Assembly: GCA_035690425.1 (NCBI GenBank)
Contig: DASSKO010000149.1
Coordinates: 1-30,369 of the forward strand
Length of the DNA stretch: 30,369 nt
Reading direction: 5' to 3'
From: DASSKO01 sp035690425
GTDB lineage: Bacteria > Actinomycetota > Actinomycetes > Propionibacteriales > Nocardioidaceae
Part shown: in pieces, positions 5,407 to 14,213 of the stretch
Layout of the letters: the number at the start of each line of letters is the position of its first letter
Numbering within the stretch: the stretch's first letter is position 1
The notes under the pieces: generated by a model
Told to the model about the DNA's origin: nothing
The model's database searches: none
Seen by the model: only the letters and a program-made list of their open reading frames with translations
Translations under genes and position numbers: made by a program

Positions 5407-8049
5407 ATGGCTGGTGAGGACGGCTTGTCCACATACCAGGAGACGCGTAGCGATCTTCTGATACGCGCCACCCAGCTGTACTCGCTGGCGCAGGGACACC
5501 CCAGCCGTTCGTGCGTCGAGGCGGAGGCCCTGGTCGCCGAGTCGCGCAACGTCGGGGACCGCGAGGCACTGGTGGCGGCCCTGCGGGCCTACGCCCACGC
5601 ATGCCGCTACCTGCTCGAGCCGGATCGGGCGAGCGCCTCGTTGGACGAGGCGGTCCGGTTGGCGCGCCGGCACGGGTTGGCCCGGGCCCTCGGTGACGTG
5701 CTCGTGAGCCGCGCCGCGCTGCGGCATGAGCTGGGTCGCACCCTCTTGGCAGTGCGCGACCTGGACCGTGCGGCCGAGTTGGTCGGTGCGGACGACCTCG
5801 TCCAGGTCGATCTGCAGCGAGCGGCGTTGGCACACAACGCCGGGCGGCTGGGCGACGCCGCCACCCTGTACGCGCGCATCCTCGGGGCCTCGAATCTCAC
5901 GGCTGTCGAACGAGCCGGTGCCGCCAACAATCTCGGTATGGTCGAGGCGTCCCTCGGCCACCATGCCGAGGCGGCGCGTCGGTTGCACCACGCCGCGGCA
6001 GCGGCGGAACACGCCGGCCCGGCCTACGTCGCTCTGGTGGCCGAGACGCGGGCGTGGTCGGTCGTACAGGCCGGGCGTCTGACCGAGGGCGTAGCACGGT
6101 TCGACGAGGCAATCCTGCTGTGGGAGAAGGCCGCCCTTCCGCTCGGCGAGCTGTTCGCCGAGTACGCGGAGGCGCTGCTCAACCTCCGGCTGCTGCCGGA
6201 GGCACGTGAGCAAGCCGACCGCGCCGCGCAGATGTTGCAGGCGCAAGGCGTGGACCTGATGGCAGCGGAAGCACAGCTGCGGTCTGCCCATCTCTCCCTG
6301 GCGATGGGGGACAGCCGGGACGCGGAGAGGCTCGCAGAGCAGACGGCGGCGAGCCTGCGGCGGCAGCGGCGCCCCGACTGGCGGGCACGCGCCAGTCTGG
6401 TGGCCGTCGAGGCCCGGCTGGCGCAGCAGACAGTGCGTCGAGAGGACCACGCACTGGCGGTGCGGGCCGCGCGGGTGCTCGACCGATGCGAAATCCCCCA
6501 GTCCGCGGCAGATGCCTACCTCGCGGCGGGCCGCGTGGCCGCGGCGACCGGACGTCGTGCGCTGGCCATCCGGGACTGGGAGCGCGCCGCGCAGTTCGCG
6601 CCGCAGGTGCCGGTGCTCGCTCGCATCAAGGGGCACCTCGCGCGAGCGCTCGCGGCGCAGGCGCGCGGCGACGACGACGGTCTGCTGCGCGCGTGCCGGC
6701 GAGGGCTCGCCGACCTCGCCACGCATCGCGCCGCGCTGCCGTCGACCGAGCTGCGGGCGCTGGCCTCGTGGCACGGCGCGGAGCTGTCGACGCTGGGCCT
6801 CGGAGCGGTGCAGCGGAACCGTTCCGCCGGTCAGGTGCTGTCCTGGATGGAGAGCACGCGGGCTGCGGCCCTCTCGGCAACCGGACCCGATCCGACCGAC
6901 GGGGTGGACGACGAGCTCGGTGCCTTGCGGGCGGTGCAGACCGAGATCGCGCGGGCACGCCGCGCGGACAAGTCGGCACTTCCGGCGCTGTTGTCGCGGC
7001 AGTCGGAGGTCGAGGCCCGCATCAGGCACAGCGGTTGGCTCGCGGACAGTCCCACCGGCCACCGAGGCGATGCGCAGCCCTTCTCGATCAAGGCGCTGCG
7101 GCAGGCGTTGGCGCACCGCACGCTCGTCGAGTACGACGTGCACGACGGCCAGATCATGGCCACGGTCGTCCAGGGTCGGCGTACCCGGGTCGTGCAGGTC
7201 GCTGACCGCGCCACGGTCGAGGTGGAGATCGACGAGCTCAGATCGGCGCTGCACGCGCTCAACGTGTGCGTGCCGGCGATGGCGGCGTTCCTGCACCAGG
7301 CCGCGACGAGTCTGGTCGAGTCGCTGCGAGCCATGCTGGTCGCGCCGCTCGCCGTGCCCGAACCGGAGTCCGTCGTGGTGGTGCCGGTGGGAGACCTGCA
7401 GCGGGTGCCGTGGTCGGCGATGTTCGACTGCCCGGTGTCGGTGGCGCCGTCGGCGACGCTGTGGATGGGCAGCTTGGCGGTGGCGGCGCCGCCGGGGCCC
7501 GTCGTGCTGGCCGCCGGGCCCGGGCTGGATGCGGCGGTAGCGGAGGTGTCGGCGCTGGCCGACCGGTATCCGCGGCCGGTCGTGCTGACGCCTCCCCACA
7601 GCGGCGTCGACGCGGTGAAGCACGCACTCGACGGTGCTGCGCTGGCGCATCTGTCATGCCATGGCGAGGTCCGTGCCGACAACCCGACCTTCTCCTGCCT
7701 GCACCTGTCGGACGGCAACCTGACCGTGCACGAGCTGGACCGTCGCGGGGGAGTGCCGCATCGGCTGGTGCTCGCCGCCTGCGATGTCGGCGGCGGCGTC
7801 AGCTATCCCGGCAACGAGGTGCTCGGCTTCATCGGCACGCTGCTGACCCGAGGCGCGGCGGGGGTCGTAGCCAGCACCCTGCTCGTGCTCGACCATCACG
7901 TGGCGCCGCTGATGCTGGCGCTGCACGACGGGATCCGGTCCGGGCTGACGCTGGCCGATGCCTTGCACGCTGCCCGTGCGGCGATCGACCGGTCGGATCC
8001 GCGGGCGTACCCGGCCTGGTGCACGTTCACCGCCTACGGCGCGGCCTGA
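5407..8049 (+). CDS. TPR-CHAT protein (caspase-like cysteine peptidase)
   Basis: 880 residues. Roughly residues 10-520 are a solenoid of Ala/Leu-rich helix pairs typical of tetratricopeptide repeats. Residues about 570-880 form a CHAT domain (clan CD, caspase/separase fold). The catalytic dyad is visible: His752 in HLSCHGEV and Cys792 in LAACDVGGG, followed by conserved GNEVLGF and the terminal WCTFTAYG. No signal peptide is seen, so it is cytosolic. CHAT proteases are often activated by a sensor and then cleave one partner protein. Here the divergent S8 peptidase is the obvious candidate partner, either as substrate or activator (inference). The ATG at 5407 is preferred to the GTG at 5401 because of the leaderless promoter. 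No NTPase, CRISPR effector or gasdermin gene is nearby. Confidence 0.92.
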   Translation: MAGEDGLSTYQETRSDLLIRATQLYSLAQGHPSRSCVEAEALVAESRNVGDREALVAALRAYAHACRYLLEPDRASASLDEAVRLARRHGLARALGDVLVSRAALRHELGRTLLAVRDLDRAAELVGADDLVQVDLQRAALAHNAGRLGDAATLYARILGASNLTAVERAGAANNLGMVEASLGHHAEAARRLHHAAAAAEHAGPAYVALVAETRAWSVVQAGRLTEGVARFDEAILLWEKAALPLGELFAEYAEALLNLRLLPEAREQADRAAQMLQAQGVDLMAAEAQLRSAHLSLAMGDSRDAERLAEQTAASLRRQRRPDWRARASLVAVEARLAQQTVRREDHALAVRAARVLDRCEIPQSAADAYLAAGRVAAATGRRALAIRDWERAAQFAPQVPVLARIKGHLARALAAQARGDDDGLLRACRRGLADLATHRAALPSTELRALASWHGAELSTLGLGAVQRNRSAGQVLSWMESTRAAALSATGPDPTDGVDDELGALRAVQTEIARARRADKSALPALLSRQSEVEARIRHSGWLADSPTGHRGDAQPFSIKALRQALAHRTLVEYDVHDGQIMATVVQGRRTRVVQVADRATVEVEIDELRSALHALNVCVPAMAAFLHQAATSLVESLRAMLVAPLAVPEPESVVVVPVGDLQRVPWSAMFDCPVSVAPSATLWMGSLAVAAPPGPVVLAAGPGLDAAVAEVSALADRYPRPVVLTPPHSGVDAVKHALDGAALAHLSCHGEVRADNPTFSCLHLSDGNLTVHELDRRGGVPHRLVLAACDVGGGVSYPGNEVLGFIGTLLTRGAAGVVASTLLVLDHHVAPLMLALHDGIRSGLTLADALHAARAAIDRSDPRAYPAWCTFTAYGAA

Positions 8050-8109
8050 CGACGGCTGGCGGCGGTCTCCGTCCACCCGCGCGACGAGAACGTCTCGGCG
8101 CAGTTGTGA

Positions 8110-9102
8110 TCACCGCACGGCACAGGCGGCGTCGACCCAGCGGTGGATCCGCGACAGCAGTCGGCCGTTGCGCTGGACCCGCACCGCACTTCCCGAGGCC
8201 GGCTTCTCCACGTAGAGCTCGATGCCGACGCCGTTCGAGTACGCCGCCCAGGGCCGGCCCCAGTCGAGACCGGCCGCCCTGCGGCAGTCGCGCATGCGGA
8301 GCCACAGCTCCCCGGTGATCCCTGCCTCGCCGAGTGACTCCACCGCCCCGTCGCCGTGGCCGGGCAGGAAGTGCCCGACGATACCGACCAGGTGCGGTCG
8401 GACCTCGGCGAGCTCGAGGCCATGCGACAGCTCGCCGTGCGCGCTGACCCGCACGGCGATCACCAACTGTCGCCCGTCGGACCATGCCGGAATGCGCGAT
8501 GCGAGCATCGAAACCGTGTAGTCGCCGGGCCGATGGCTGATGGCGCACGACGCCCGGTGCTCGACCCCGAGTCTGCGGTCGAGGTCGGGCACCGGCAGTG
8601 CGAGGGTCTGTCCGGATCCGGCATCTCCGGCCAGCACCAGCAACAGCGTCACGTTCGAAGCGCCGTCGCTCAGGCAGTACGGGCGAAGTGTCAACCCCAC
8701 GGATCCGGTGGAGCCGGGATCGACTCGCAGTGGCGGCCCGCCGTCTGGTGGACGAGGTGCGGCGTACAGCAGCGCATAGCCGTTGGTCTCCGCCGACACC
8801 CGCTCGATGTGCACCTGCTCAGGGCCCTCGTTGCGGACTCGCAGGTCGACCGTGAACTCGCTGTTGCCGAAGCGCGACACATCGGCGACGTTGACGTGCA
8901 GCTCCGGCTGGTGCGGGCTGGACCCGGTGGAGAGTGCGCTGACCACGGCGCTTCCGACGACGGCGCCGACCACGAACACGACGAACAACGTCAATCGCCG
9001 CCGGTGCCCGTCGGTCAGCCGCTCTCGCAGCGGCGCGCGACCGGGCCCGAGCTGCACGGTGTCGGGCTGCTCGGTGTCGGGCTGCTCGGTGTCGGGCTGC
9101 AC
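8110..9102 (-). CDS. Membrane-anchored protein with extracytoplasmic beta-rich domain, function unknown
   Basis: 330 residues. A short cytoplasmic N-terminus begins with three tandem QPDT(E/V) units, then a basic stretch (about 22-36) and one transmembrane helix (about 37-57). The remaining 270 residues should lie outside the membrane. Their alternating strands and phrases such as FTVDLRVRNEGPEQVHIERV recall an Ig-like or DUF4352-like beta sandwich, and four cysteines (RPYC, RASC, RMRDC, DAAC) could form two disulphides. I do not recognise a named family. The GTG start is supported by TAGCCT six bases upstream. The gene converges on the CHAT gene (60 bp between stops); a functional link is possible but unsupported. 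Confidence 0.75.
   Translation of the reverse strand: MQPDTEQPDTEQPDTVQLGPGRAPLRERLTDGHRRRLTLFVVFVVGAVVGSAVVSALSTGSSPHQPELHVNVADVSRFGNSEFTVDLRVRNEGPEQVHIERVSAETNGYALLYAAPRPPDGGPPLRVDPGSTGSVGLTLRPYCLSDGASNVTLLLVLAGDAGSGQTLALPVPDLDRRLGVEHRASCAISHRPGDYTVSMLASRIPAWSDGRQLVIAVRVSAHGELSHGLELAEVRPHLVGIVGHFLPGHGDGAVESLGEAGITGELWLRMRDCRRAAGLDWGRPWAAYSNGVGIELYVEKPASGSAVRVQRNGRLLSRIHRWVDAACAVR
9055..9099 (-). repeat. 15-bp tandem repeat, three copies, coding for QPDT(E/V)
   Basis: Two identical copies and a third with one change follow directly after the start codon of the membrane-protein gene, encoding QPDTE, QPDTE and QPDTV. Copy number could vary between strains without breaking the frame. Confidence 0.85.
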
Positions 9103-9108
9103 CGTCTC

Positions 9109-9114
9109 AGGCTA
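9109..9114 (-). promoter_or_regulatory. Leaderless -10 box of the membrane-protein gene
   Basis: TAGCCT followed by GAGACG and the GTG start on the minus strand. The hexamer is identical to that of the CHAT gene, and no Shine-Dalgarno is present. Confidence 0.45.
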
Positions 9115-9218
9115 TCCGCCGGCTGCTGACCTCTGATGGTCATCCACGACGACTTCATCGCCGCGGCTGCCCTTCCTCGATCGACGCCGTGACCGGCCGA
9201 CGAGGCTCGAGCCGTGGG

Positions 9219-10145
9219 TCAGCCCTGCACCGACTTGGCCACCGCAATCATCCGGGTGATCCACTCCCGTCCCTGCGCGCCGATCGGCTCGTGCAGCCGG
9301 CGAGCGTCGTCGACAGTCCAGAAGGCGTTGTGCAGCGACCGGACGACGACCCAGTCACGGGCGCGGTCTTCGTCGAGCCCGGCGGTGTCGACCACCGTGT
9401 GAAAGCGGCGCCGAATCGCGTCACGCACGTTGTGCGTCATCTCTTCCCAGCGGTTCCACAACAGCGGCGCCACCTCGTAGTGGGCGTCCCCTGACATCGG
9501 TTTCGGGTCGACCACCAACCATGGCTCACGGTCGGCCGCGAGCATGTTCGCGTAGTGCAGGTCGCCGTGGATCAGCGTCCCGGTGCTGGCCGCATCGGTG
9601 CTGAAGGACCTGGCGAGGGAGACCGCGTGCTCCACCAGGCGACGAGGCAACGGGGCATCCCTGGGGAGGTTGGCCAAACCGTCGTTCCAGGAGTCGAGGT
9701 ACGACGTGAGCGGGCGCAGTTGCGGCACTGCCGGCACGTGGATGCGCGCGTAGGCGCCGGCCACGATCTCGCAGGCATCGATGTCCCACACTCCGCTCAG
9801 GTCCTCGGTGTGCAGCCGCTCCAGCAGCAGGGCTCGCCGATGCGGGTCGGCGCGCAGCAGTTGGACGGCGCCTCGACCTCCCCAGTGCTGCAGCGCCAGG
9901 CCCTCGTGCACGGACTCGTCGTCGCCGTCGAAGGTGACCTTGAGGGCGGCGGGCCGGTCGGGAGTTTGCACCGGAACGACGAGTGAGGCGAACCCGTGTC
10001 GGGGTGGACCGTCATATCTCAGCTCCCACTCCTCGACCAGCGCCGCGACCAGTTGTGGCAGTCGATCGAGCCAGTCCGCCCAGTCGCTTCCGAGTGCTGC
10101 CCGGGCAGCCAGGCCGCGCGGGATCTCGACGGGGATCTGCGCCAT
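9219..10145 (-). CDS. APH(6)-family aminoglycoside/hydroxyurea phosphotransferase homologue
   Basis: 308 residues with a kinase-like fold of the APH_6_hur family. Visible are an ATP-site Lys (ALKV, K69) and the Glu81 that pairs with it, the catalytic loop LIHGDLHYANML (191-202) with Asp195, and the metal-binding VVDPKPMSGD (211-220). Relatives phosphorylate streptomycin or hydroxyurea, but most chromosomal actinobacterial members have no tested substrate, so resistance should not be assumed. The ATG at 10145 is the first methionine before the conserved region. The open frame continues far upstream through the antisense of betA and that part is not gene. No clear ribosome site or leaderless -10 is seen. 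The gene is divergent from betA with a 276-bp gap. Confidence 0.85.
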   Translation of the reverse strand: MAQIPVEIPRGLAARAALGSDWADWLDRLPQLVAALVEEWELRYDGPPRHGFASLVVPVQTPDRPAALKVTFDGDDESVHEGLALQHWGGRGAVQLLRADPHRRALLLERLHTEDLSGVWDIDACEIVAGAYARIHVPAVPQLRPLTSYLDSWNDGLANLPRDAPLPRRLVEHAVSLARSFSTDAASTGTLIHGDLHYANMLAADREPWLVVDPKPMSGDAHYEVAPLLWNRWEEMTHNVRDAIRRRFHTVVDTAGLDEDRARDWVVVRSLHNAFWTVDDARRLHEPIGAQGREWITRMIAVAKSVQG

Positions 10146-10172
10146 ATGGCCATCTTGCCCGGCCGCTCGGGT

Positions 10173-10200
10173 TGTGGACAAAATCCAACAATTGTCCACC
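10173..10200. promoter_or_regulatory. Inverted pair of DnaA-box-like sequences
   Basis: GTGGACAA (10174-10181) and TTGTCCAC (10192-10199) are perfect 8-base inverted arms separated by ten AT-richer bases. Read on the minus strand the left arm with its flank is TTGTCCACA, the high-GC form of the DnaA box; the right arm is TTGTCCACC, one mismatch. The site lies just upstream of the APH gene, in the gap between it and betA. It could instead be an operator of an unlinked regulator. The rest of the gap shows nothing else I can support. Confidence 0.4.
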
Positions 10201-10421
10201 TGTGAACACAAACCGGGCCACTCCGGCACGGGCCCGACGGTGTCCGCACGACGACCGAGCAGCCTCCCAGGAGCGTCAGACGCCGCTGTCGGGGATCCGC
10301 CAGAACTGGGGCTAGCGGGGCCCGGCGACTGCCGCGAGACTATGCACATCTGGCACAACATCGAACCCGCGGCCTGGCGGTGGTTCGGCTCGGCTGCTTC
10401 GGACGAGAGCGAGGCACGTCC

Positions 10422-12173
10422 GTGACAATGCGCGACAGCATCCGGCGCAAAGGCATCAAGCCCGGAACCACCAGGCACTGGGACTTCGTCATCGTCGGCG
10501 GCGGCTCGGCGGGCTCGGCGTTGGCCAACCGGCTGAGTGCCGACCCGGGCACCTCGGTGCTGGTCCTGGAGGCGGGGCGCAGCGACTTCCGGGCCGATCC
10601 GTTGATCAACATGCCCGCTGCACTGCCGTACCCGATCGGCAACCGGCTCTACGACTGGAAGTACGAGTCCGAGCCGGAGCCGCACATGGGCGGACGTCGG
10701 GTCTTCCACGCGCGGGGCAAGGTGCTCGGCGGCTCCAGCAGCATCAACGGGATGATCTTCCAGCGCGGCAACCCGCTGGACTATCAGCGCTGGGCGGCCG
10801 ACCCGGGCATGGAGCAATGGGACTACGCCCACTGCCTGCCGTACTTCAAACGGATGGAGACCTGCGTCGCGGGTGCGGACCGGTGGCGTGGCGGGAGTGG
10901 GCCGCTGGTGCTCGAGCGCGGTCCCGCGACCAACCCACTGTTCGGTGCGTTCTTCGAGGCGGTCCAGCAGGCAGGACACCCCCTGACCGACGACGTCAAC
11001 GGCTACCGGCAGGAGGGCTTCGCACCGTTCGACCGCAACGTGCACCGCGGACGTCGGCTCAGCGCGTCGCGCGCGTACCTCCACCCGGTGATGAGGCGGC
11101 CCAACCTCACGGTCGAGACGCTCGCGCATGCCACCGGGCTCGTCACCGAGGGCACGCGGGTCGTCGGCGTCGACTACGTCCGGGCCGGCAAGGCACGCCG
11201 GACGGCGCGTGCCGGGGAGGTCATCGTGTGCGGCGGCGCGATCAACTCCCCGCAGCTCCTGCAGCTCTCCGGCATCGGCGACGCGAAAGACCTGCGCCCG
11301 CTGGGTATCGACGTGGTCGCCGACCTGCCCGGCGTCGGCGAGAACCTCCAGGACCACTTGGAGGTCTATGTCCAGTACGAGAGCAAGCAGCCGGTCTCGA
11401 TCGCCCCATGGCTCAAGCACCGCCACAAACCGCGGATCGGTCTGGAGTGGATGCTGCTGCGTAGCGGCGTGGGGGCCTCCAACCATTTCGAGGCCGGCGG
11501 GTTCATCCGCAGCAACGACCGGGTCGACTACCCGAACCTGATGTTCCACTTCCTGCCGATCGCGATCAGGTACGACGGGTCGCGACCGGCGGCCGAGCAC
11601 GGCTACCAGGTGCACATCGGGCCGATGTACTCCGACTGCCGGGGGACCGTGCGGCTGCGGTCCACCGATCCGTTCGAGCACCCGGCGCTGCAGTTCAACT
11701 ACCTGTCGACGGAGAACGACCGCCGGGAGTGGATCGAGATGGTCCGCGCGACCCGCGAGATCATGAACCAGACCGCCTTCGACCCCTTCAACGCCGGCGA
11801 GCTCTCGCCGGGGTCCGCGGTCGAGACCGACCAGGAAATCCTCGACTGGGTCGCCAGGGACGCCGAGACTGCGCTGCACCCCTCGTGTACGGCGCGGATG
11901 GGCACCGACGAGCGAAGCGTGCTCGACCCGGCCAGCATGCGTGTGCACGGCGTCACCGGCCTGCGCGTAGTGGATGCCTCCGCGATGCCCTACATCACCA
12001 ACGGCAACATCTACGCGCCGGTGATGATGCTCGCCGAGAAGTCCGCCGACCTGATCTTGGGCAACACCCCGCTCGCGCCGGCGGACGTCCCGTACTACCG
12101 CTACCGGGACAACGACCCGCTGTACCCGCCGGGCGACCCGCGCAACCTGTCCGGCACCGGAGCACGGACATGA
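10422..12173 (+). CDS. betA: Choline dehydrogenase, GMC oxidoreductase family
   Basis: 583 residues. The N-terminal FAD-binding motif VIVGGGSAGSALANRL (about 23-38) is followed by the GMC signature GGSSSINGMIFQRGNPLDY, and the C-terminal LHPSCTARMG carries the catalytic His (about 486). The closing segment NGNIYAPVMMLAEKSADLI and the DVPYYRYR tail are typical of BetA. It oxidises choline to betaine aldehyde, and in many organisms on to glycine betaine, feeding osmoprotection. GTG at 10422 is chosen because GAGCGAGG lies seven bases before it; ATG at 10428 is the alternative. The last base pairs overlap the ATG of the transporter gene (ATGA), so the two are translationally coupled. No betB or betI gene is nearby. 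Confidence 0.92.
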   Translation: MTMRDSIRRKGIKPGTTRHWDFVIVGGGSAGSALANRLSADPGTSVLVLEAGRSDFRADPLINMPAALPYPIGNRLYDWKYESEPEPHMGGRRVFHARGKVLGGSSSINGMIFQRGNPLDYQRWAADPGMEQWDYAHCLPYFKRMETCVAGADRWRGGSGPLVLERGPATNPLFGAFFEAVQQAGHPLTDDVNGYRQEGFAPFDRNVHRGRRLSASRAYLHPVMRRPNLTVETLAHATGLVTEGTRVVGVDYVRAGKARRTARAGEVIVCGGAINSPQLLQLSGIGDAKDLRPLGIDVVADLPGVGENLQDHLEVYVQYESKQPVSIAPWLKHRHKPRIGLEWMLLRSGVGASNHFEAGGFIRSNDRVDYPNLMFHFLPIAIRYDGSRPAAEHGYQVHIGPMYSDCRGTVRLRSTDPFEHPALQFNYLSTENDRREWIEMVRATREIMNQTAFDPFNAGELSPGSAVETDQEILDWVARDAETALHPSCTARMGTDERSVLDPASMRVHGVTGLRVVDASAMPYITNGNIYAPVMMLAEKSADLILGNTPLAPADVPYYRYRDNDPLYPPGDPRNLSGTGART

Positions 12174-14209
12174 GCCAGACCACCGAGCCCGAGCGGCAGG
12201 ACACCGAGCCCGCCGTCCGTGTCAACTGGCCCGTTTTCGTCGGCTCCGCCGCCGGCGTCCTGGCGGTCGCGCTGTGGGCGATCGTCGCCCCCGATAACGC
12301 CTCCGCCGCGATCGGCGTACTCGTCGGCTGGGTCTCGAACTGGCTGGGCTGGTTCTACATCCTGCTCGCCACGGTCGTGCTGGCCTTCGTGATATTCCTC
12401 GGCGTCTCCCGGTACGGCAAGACGAAGCTGGGGCCGGCGCATTCCACGCCTGAGTTCAGCACGTTCTCCTGGGCGGCCATGCTGTTCGCTGCCGGGATCG
12501 GCACCGACCTGATGTTCTTCTCGGTCGCCGAGCCCGTGACGCAGTATCTCACCCCGCCCGTGGGCCAGGGGGAGACCGTCGACGCCGCTCGGGACGCGGT
12601 GACGTGGACGCTCTTCCACTACGGTCTGTCGGGCTGGGGGATGTACTCGCTGATGGGGATCGCGCTGGCGTACTTCGCTTTCCGGATGAACCTGCCGCTG
12701 AGCGTTCGTTCGGCGCTGTACCCGATTTTCGGCAAGCGCATCTACGGCCCGCTAGGGCACGGCGTCGACCTGGCTACCGTGCTCGGCACCATCTTCGGGG
12801 TCGCGACCTCGCTCGGGATCGGCGTGGTCCTGCTCAACTACGGACTGACCGCGCTGTTCGGCATTCCCGAGGGCCTGCCGGCGCAGATCGGGCTCGTCGT
12901 GCTCGCCGTCTCGATGGCGACGGTGTCGGCGATCAGTGGAGTCGACCGGGGCATCCGACTGCTGTCCCAGCTCAACGTCCTGCTGGCCATCTTCCTGGCG
13001 CTCTTCATCCTCGTCACCGGCAGGACCGCCTTTCTGCTCAACGCGTTCGTGCTCAACATCGGCGACTACGTGAGCGACTTCCCCAGCCTGACCATGCAGA
13101 CCTTCGCCTTCGAGAGCCCGACGGACTGGCTGAACGCCTGGACGCTGTTCTTCTGGGCGTGGTGGATCGCCTGGGCGTCCTTCGTCGGGCTGTTCCTGGC
13201 CCGGATCTCCCGTGGCCGTACCATCCGCCAGTTCGTCGCCGGGACGCTCACGATCCCCTTCCTCTACATCCTCATGTGGGTATCGATCTTCGGCAACAGC
13301 GCCCTGTCGATCGTGCGAAGCGGGAACGAGCAGTTCGGCGAGACTGCGGTGAACCAACCGGCCGAGGGCTTCTACACGCTGCTCGAGCAGTATCCGGCGT
13401 TCTTCTTCATTGCCGGGCTCGCCACCTTCGTCGGGCTGTTGTTCTACGTCACCTCCGCCGACTCCGCCGCTCTGGTGATGGGCGACCTCACCTCCTATCG
13501 CAAGTCGCCGCGGGACGACGCACCCGCGCCCCTGCGGATCTTCTGGGCAGCGCTCACCGGACTGCTCACGCTGGCCATGTTGCTCGTGGACGGAGTCACG
13601 GCACTGCAGAACGCCACGATCATCATGGGGCTGCCGTTCGCGTTCGTGATGATCCTCGTGATGGTCGGCCTGTACAGCGCACTGCGCACCGAGGGGCTGC
13701 GCGAGGACAGCCGGAGACGAACCTTGCCCACTTTGCTGTCAGGCCGCAGCACGGTCAGCGACGACCCGACCGCGTCGAGGGCGTGGCGGCAGCGTCTCCG
13801 CCGCAGCATGGACTTCGCCGACCGCGAGCGCGCCGTGGTATTCCTCGCCGAGGTCGCCGCCCCGGCGATGACCGAGGTCGGTCAGGAGTTGCACGGGCAC
13901 GGCATCGAGGCGGTGATACGTGACAGCGCGGCCGACTCCGCGGCCCCGCACGTCGAGCTCGAGGCAGACCTGGGTGACGGCACTCCATTCCGCTACCAGG
14001 TCATCCCCCAGCAGGTCGACCTGCCGCCGCACCTGGCACAGGTCCGCGACGGCGAGCGCGCCCACTACCGGCTCGAGGTGCACCTCGAGGAAGGCGGCCA
14101 GGGGTACGACGTGATGGGCTACACGCACGGCCAGCTCATCGACGACATCCTCGACCAGTACGAACGGCACCTGGAGTTCGTGCGGCTCCATCACCACGGC
14201 AGCGGGTGA
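12170..14209 (+). CDS. betT: BCCT-family choline/betaine transporter, BetT type
   Basis: 679 residues. About 12 transmembrane segments span residues 20-510, including the BCCT signature WTLFFWAWWIAWASFVGLFLA and ISRGRTIRQF (the helix 8 region). A cytosolic tail of about 150 residues ends in QGYDVMGYTHGQLIDDILDQ, the BetT-type C-terminal domain implicated in osmotic control of proton-coupled choline uptake. The length matches BetT (about 670-700) rather than shorter betaine carriers. It overlaps betA by four bases, so uptake and oxidation of choline are made together. A hairpin follows directly after the stop. Confidence 0.93.
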   Translation: MSQTTEPERQDTEPAVRVNWPVFVGSAAGVLAVALWAIVAPDNASAAIGVLVGWVSNWLGWFYILLATVVLAFVIFLGVSRYGKTKLGPAHSTPEFSTFSWAAMLFAAGIGTDLMFFSVAEPVTQYLTPPVGQGETVDAARDAVTWTLFHYGLSGWGMYSLMGIALAYFAFRMNLPLSVRSALYPIFGKRIYGPLGHGVDLATVLGTIFGVATSLGIGVVLLNYGLTALFGIPEGLPAQIGLVVLAVSMATVSAISGVDRGIRLLSQLNVLLAIFLALFILVTGRTAFLLNAFVLNIGDYVSDFPSLTMQTFAFESPTDWLNAWTLFFWAWWIAWASFVGLFLARISRGRTIRQFVAGTLTIPFLYILMWVSIFGNSALSIVRSGNEQFGETAVNQPAEGFYTLLEQYPAFFFIAGLATFVGLLFYVTSADSAALVMGDLTSYRKSPRDDAPAPLRIFWAALTGLLTLAMLLVDGVTALQNATIIMGLPFAFVMILVMVGLYSALRTEGLREDSRRRTLPTLLSGRSTVSDDPTASRAWRQRLRRSMDFADRERAVVFLAEVAAPAMTEVGQELHGHGIEAVIRDSAADSAAPHVELEADLGDGTPFRYQVIPQQVDLPPHLAQVRDGERAHYRLEVHLEEGGQGYDVMGYTHGQLIDDILDQYERHLEFVRLHHHGSG

Positions 14210-14213
14210 GCGT

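Noticed and set aside
5359..7650. A 763-codon open frame antisense to the CHAT gene
   Set aside because: It is rich in Arg, His and Gly with no domain, and arises because GC-rich codon bias leaves the opposite strand open. The plus-strand frame has clear TPR and CHAT motifs.
9219..10145. Streptomycin-resistance gene
   Set aside because: Only the family fold is supported; chromosomal homologues are common and substrates are not visible in sequence.
10146..11948. Long N-terminal extension of the APH gene running antisense through betA
   Set aside because: No recognisable sequence; the conserved kinase begins just after the ATG at 10145, and betA on the other strand is unmistakable.
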